From Bacilli bacterium (GTDB lineage Bacteria > Bacillota_I > Bacilli_A > RFN20 > CAG-826): 8,296 nucleotides of DNA. Location: contig JAFZVO010000097.1 of NCBI GenBank assembly GCA_017617775.1, positions 1-8,296 on the forward strand, read 5' to 3'. How positions within the stretch are numbered: the stretch's first letter is position 1; every line of letters starts with the position of its first letter. The translations under genes were made by a program, and so were the position numbers. The notes beneath the pieces are model-generated. The model did not search any database, had not been told where the DNA came from, and was given only the letters and a program-made list of their open reading frames with translations. Of this stretch, positions 6,756 through 8,296 are shown one piece after another.

Positions 6756-7289
6756 TTATAGTTTTAATAATGCAGTGACTTCGTCATCATCGTGAAGATA
6801 TTCTTTGAAATGTTCTTCAAATCCAAATGAACCATATAATTTCTTTCCTAATTCATTCTTTGGTTCATAAGATAAAACGACATATTCTGCTTTACCAGCA
6901 GGGAAAGTCTTAATGAAATCTAAAGTCTGTTTGAAGGCTTCTCTCCCATATCCTCTTCCTTGGTATCTTTTATCAACCATAAATCTCCAGATATAGTAGT
7001 ATTTCTTTCCTTCATAGGCTTTATATTCATCACTATTTAACCAGTCTTCTCTTTCTTCACCACTCCAGTCGTCATCGTACATGAGCTGCATGAAACCGAC
7101 AACTTTCTTCCCGTTTTTAATCGCGAAAGAATATACAGGCGTGCCATCTGATAATACTAAGAAAGCATGGATTAAGCTGGCCTTATTAGAGGCCACATAA
7201 TTCTCTTGTTCTTTAGTCACTTTGAGTCTTAAAACATCAATATAGTTATCCCAAGATATCTTCTCTAAATGTATGTCTGGTTTCTTCAT
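6756..7289 (-). CDS. GNAT N-acetyltransferase, spermidine/diamine acetyltransferase-like
   Basis: A 177-residue cytoplasmic enzyme of the GNAT fold that transfers acetyl from acetyl-CoA to an amine. The acetyl-CoA pyrophosphate loop is Q-G-R-G-Y-G (110-115) after strand YIWRFMVDKRY, and YEPKNELGKKLYGSFGF (141-157) is the usual C-terminal motif with the Tyr that can act as general acid. The N-terminal LKVTKEQENYVASNKASL (22-39) resembles the start of the Bacillus polyamine acetyltransferases (BltD/PaiA group), so a polyamine or similar amine is the best guess. Acidic patches (YDDDW 71-75, DDDE 167-170) would suit a cationic substrate. AGAGGT about seven bases before the ATG supports the start. 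It follows the small membrane protein gene by 11 bases and abuts the PF06541 gene. GNAT fold is certain; substrate is inference. Confidence 0.87.
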   Translation of the reverse strand: MKKPDIHLEKISWDNYIDVLRLKVTKEQENYVASNKASLIHAFLVLSDGTPVYSFAIKNGKKVVGFMQLMYDDDWSGEEREDWLNSDEYKAYEGKKYYYIWRFMVDKRYQGRGYGREAFKQTLDFIKTFPAGKAEYVVLSYEPKNELGKKLYGSFGFEEHFKEYLHDDDEVTALLKL

Positions 7290-7300
7290 AAATAATACCT

Positions 7301-7627
7301 CTATTTATTATCGAACATCTGATCTATCTCGTGTTCCTCTTTTGCCTGTTCGAGAATAACTCTTCTATTCTTTATTCTTTGATTGTATAAAGCGCTTCTC
7401 AATATCCAGAGAACAATAGCCCCAGAAACTCCAAAAGCGCCAAAATATATTAACGCGCTTGCAACAGGAGCGTTTCCATTAATTGCAACAACAATCGCAA
7501 TAACAAAGAATAAAATCCCTAAACCCATTGAAGCCCAGCCTAAACCTGCAAACATTTTTCTTCTCTCGTAATAGTAAGCAATGTCTTCTCTAAACTTCTG
7601 CAATTCTTCTCTAGTGTATTGTCCCAT
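7301..7627 (-). CDS. Small two-helix membrane protein, unknown function
   Basis: A 108-residue protein with an amphipathic, charged N-terminus (REELQKFREDIAYYYERRK), two hydrophobic helices (about 26-49 and 54-77, Gly/Ala-rich) and a basic-then-acidic C-terminal tail (82-108) that may be helical. I do not recognise a family. AGGAGA at 7635-7640, seven bases before the ATG, is the best ribosome site of the operon and supports this start. It is the first gene after the 7676-7699 terminator and is followed by the GNAT gene 11 bases on. It ends with TAG. Both termini are likely cytoplasmic, judging by the charged flanks. Confidence 0.85.
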   Translation of the reverse strand: MGQYTREELQKFREDIAYYYERRKMFAGLGWASMGLGILFFVIAIVVAINGNAPVASALIYFGAFGVSGAIVLWILRSALYNQRIKNRRVILEQAKEEHEIDQMFDNK

Positions 7628-7646
7628 AATAATATCTCCTATAACA

Positions 7647-7675
7647 ATTATATTCTATTAAATGAGCCATTAAAG
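7647..7675 (-). promoter_or_regulatory. Candidate promoter of the five-gene operon
   Basis: On the minus strand a perfect TATAAT lies at 7652-7647; a weak -35 candidate (CTTTAA/TTTAAT-like) is 16-17 bases upstream around 7669-7675, next to the previous terminator. The predicted transcript would start near 7640, at the Shine-Dalgarno site itself (7640-7635), giving an unusually short leader of about 13 bases. Transcription may instead start a little further upstream. Confidence 0.45.
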
Positions 7676-7699
7676 AAAAACTCGTCAATTTTGACGAGT
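7676..7699 (-). terminator. Rho-independent terminator of the upstream gene pair
   Basis: A perfect 9-base inverted repeat, ACTCGTCAA and TTGACGAGT (7680-7688 and 7691-7699) with a two-base centre, is followed on the minus strand by TTTTTC (to about 7675). It ends the transcript of the two small genes to the right. The hairpin begins five bases after a TAA at 7705-7707, rather than close to the TGA stop at 7756-7758. Confidence 0.87.
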
Positions 7700-7704
7700 C
7701 ATTC

Positions 7705-7758
7705 TTATTGAGCATCCAACCAGCGGATCAATCTCACCCACCAGGGATCTTCCCTTCA
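7705..7758 (-). other. In-frame continuation past the TGA stop
   Basis: Downstream of the TGA (7758-7756) that ends the small membrane protein, the same frame stays open for 16 codons, reading REDPWWVRLIRWLDAQ, and then meets TAA at 7707-7705. Three of the 16 are TGG Trp codons, and the segment looks like an amphipathic, membrane-surface helix. With TGA read as an amino acid the protein would have 100 residues and finish five bases before the terminator, the normal spacing in this window. This is either a lost C-terminus after a nonsense change, or a readthrough product. Confidence 0.5.
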
Positions 7759-8007
7759 ATAGTAGGCTTTCTTGTTATAGAGCTTGGAGAATTCTAATCC
7801 ATGAACCTTTGTGAGAACACAGATATATTTGAGATTCACCACTGCAGCCATGATGAATAACGGCCAGGAGAATAATCCGAGATACCACCACGGAGAAGCA
7901 TAATAACCCGCGAGTATCCAACCGATACCACTGAGGATGAGAAGAATGGATAAGTATCTCAAGAACACAAATCCCATCGTCATCCAATATTTTTCACTTA
8001 ACGTCAT
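7756..8007 (-). CDS. Small two-helix membrane protein ending at an in-frame TGA
   Basis: An 83-residue hydrophobic protein of unknown family: short charged N-terminus (MTLSEKYW), helix at about 8-30, a loop with SPWW, helix at about 38-58, and a basic tail ending YNKKAYY. A start five codons upstream (ATG at 8022) is possible, but the ATG at 8007 is preferred because GGAGG (8020-8016) lies exactly eight bases before it, while the upstream ATG has no good site and itself overlaps that GGAGG. The gene follows its upstream neighbour by 22 bases and shares its transcript. It stops at TGA, the only TGA stop in the window, and the frame goes on for 16 codons to a TAA beside the terminator, so the C-terminus may be truncated or extended by readthrough. 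Confidence 0.75.
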   Translation of the reverse strand: MTLSEKYWMTMGFVFLRYLSILLILSGIGWILAGYYASPWWYLGLFSWPLFIMAAVVNLKYICVLTKVHGLEFSKLYNKKAYY

Positions 8008-8015
8008 TTCTTTTT

Positions 8016-8020
8016 CCTCC
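8016..8020 (-). promoter_or_regulatory. Ribosome binding site deciding the start at 8007
   Basis: GGAGG on the minus strand, eight bases before ATG 8007-8005. It shares its first G with the alternative ATG at 8022-8020, which therefore cannot use it; this is why the shorter protein is preferred. Confidence 0.75.
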
Positions 8021-8029
8021 ATATCTTCT

Positions 8030-8296
8030 TTATTTCCTTCGCCACGTACCGATTAAGATCGCCGATATCGCTGTCGCGGATATCACTCCGAGGCTCACTA
8101 ATACTTTCTTCCACTGCTTAGATACTTCTTTACGAGTTGTATCTTTGTCCTTCATCGCTGATGATAATAGCTTGGCTTCTTTTTTGATCTCACTCTTTTG
8201 TTCATCGCTATATTTATCGGGATGATCGACGAAAGCATCTAATATCACTTTCACCATCTCTGTTTCATCAGGATGGGACTGTATCTCTGCATCAAG
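8030..8296 (-). CDS. Unknown protein with C-terminal membrane helix (5' end outside window)
   Basis: The last 88 codons of a gene that enters from the right edge. An ATG at 8257 exists, but it has no Shine-Dalgarno site and the frame is open for all 13 codons upstream to the edge, so the true start is probably beyond the window. The visible part has a hydrophilic, highly charged region, then a hydrophobic helix (about residues 65-85 of the visible part, VLVSLGVISATAISAILIG) and a basic end, WRRK. This looks like a membrane anchor with the bulk of the protein in the cytoplasm. Two short similar units are seen: LDAEIQSHPD at the edge and LDAFVDHPD 18 residues later. I do not recognise a family. 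Stop is TAA (8032-8030); the small membrane protein follows. Confidence 0.7.
   Translation of the reverse strand, partial: LDAEIQSHPDETEMVKVILDAFVDHPDKYSDEQKSEIKKEAKLLSSAMKDKDTTRKEVSKQWKKVLVSLGVISATAISAILIGTWRRK

Noticed and set aside
7705..7758. General use of TGA as Trp (genetic code 4) in this organism
   Set aside because: All long genes use TGG for Trp and stay full length under the standard code; a single TGA is not enough to claim a code change.
8020..8022. Longer start for the small membrane protein at 8022
   Set aside because: No proper ribosome site precedes it, and the strong GGAGG overlaps this ATG and is ideally spaced for the ATG at 8007.
8030..8296. DnaJ J-domain suggested by HPDK
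   Set aside because: HPDK is followed by YSDEQ and lacks the flanking helix II and helix III signature; the HPD is part of a short local repeat.

Overview
The window is compact, AT-rich bacterial DNA with short intergenic gaps, Shine-Dalgarno sites of the GGAGG/AGAGG type, hairpin-plus-T terminators and a Gram-positive style lipoprotein. Protein families (GH2 beta-galactosidase, GGDEF protein, DUF4097 remnant, PF06541 membrane protein, tocopherol-cyclase-like protein) fit an uncultured, probably gut-associated low-GC Bacillota of class Bacilli. This placement is inference; no rRNA or marker gene is present. Tryptophan is normally TGG, so the standard bacterial code is assumed, with one puzzling exception described below.

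Layout. At the left edge the first 86 codons of a flavodoxin-like protein run leftward out of the window (1-259). An 80-base divergent intergenic region with an 18-bp inverted repeat separates it from a rightward cytoplasmic GH2 beta-galactosidase (340-2649), which ends at a bidirectional terminator. Next, on the minus strand, lies a 69-codon remnant of a DUF4097 beta-repeat protein (2702-2911) without start codon or N-terminal half. A perfect extended -10 box lies directly at its broken end and appears to drive a rightward seven-helix membrane protein with a C-terminal GGDEF domain (2936-4042), almost without a leader.

From 7627 down to 4070 five minus-strand genes form one tight operon with gaps of 1 to 12 bases: a two-helix membrane protein, a GNAT acetyltransferase resembling the spermidine/diamine group, a PF06541 five-helix membrane protein, a tocopherol-cyclase-like protein and a lipoprotein. 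The operon starts just after a strong terminator (7676-7699) and ends at a terminator shared with the GGDEF gene (4041-4068). Three of the five products are predicted membrane or surface proteins, so an envelope-related role is possible but not shown.

Upstream of that, still on the minus strand, are two small genes: a two-helix membrane protein (7756-8007) and the C-terminal part of a protein with a C-terminal membrane helix (8030-8296, cut by the window edge). The former stops at TGA, but its frame continues for 16 more codons, rich in Trp, to a TAA placed five bases before the terminator hairpin. It is the only TGA stop in the window, so it is either a recent nonsense mutation or a readthrough/recoding site.

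No mobile element, CRISPR array, tRNA or rRNA was found. The strongest leads are the in-frame TGA, the DUF4097 remnant at the GGDEF promoter, the changed acid/base motif of the beta-galactosidase and the orphan tocopherol-cyclase-like gene. No clear new defence or mobile system is visible.
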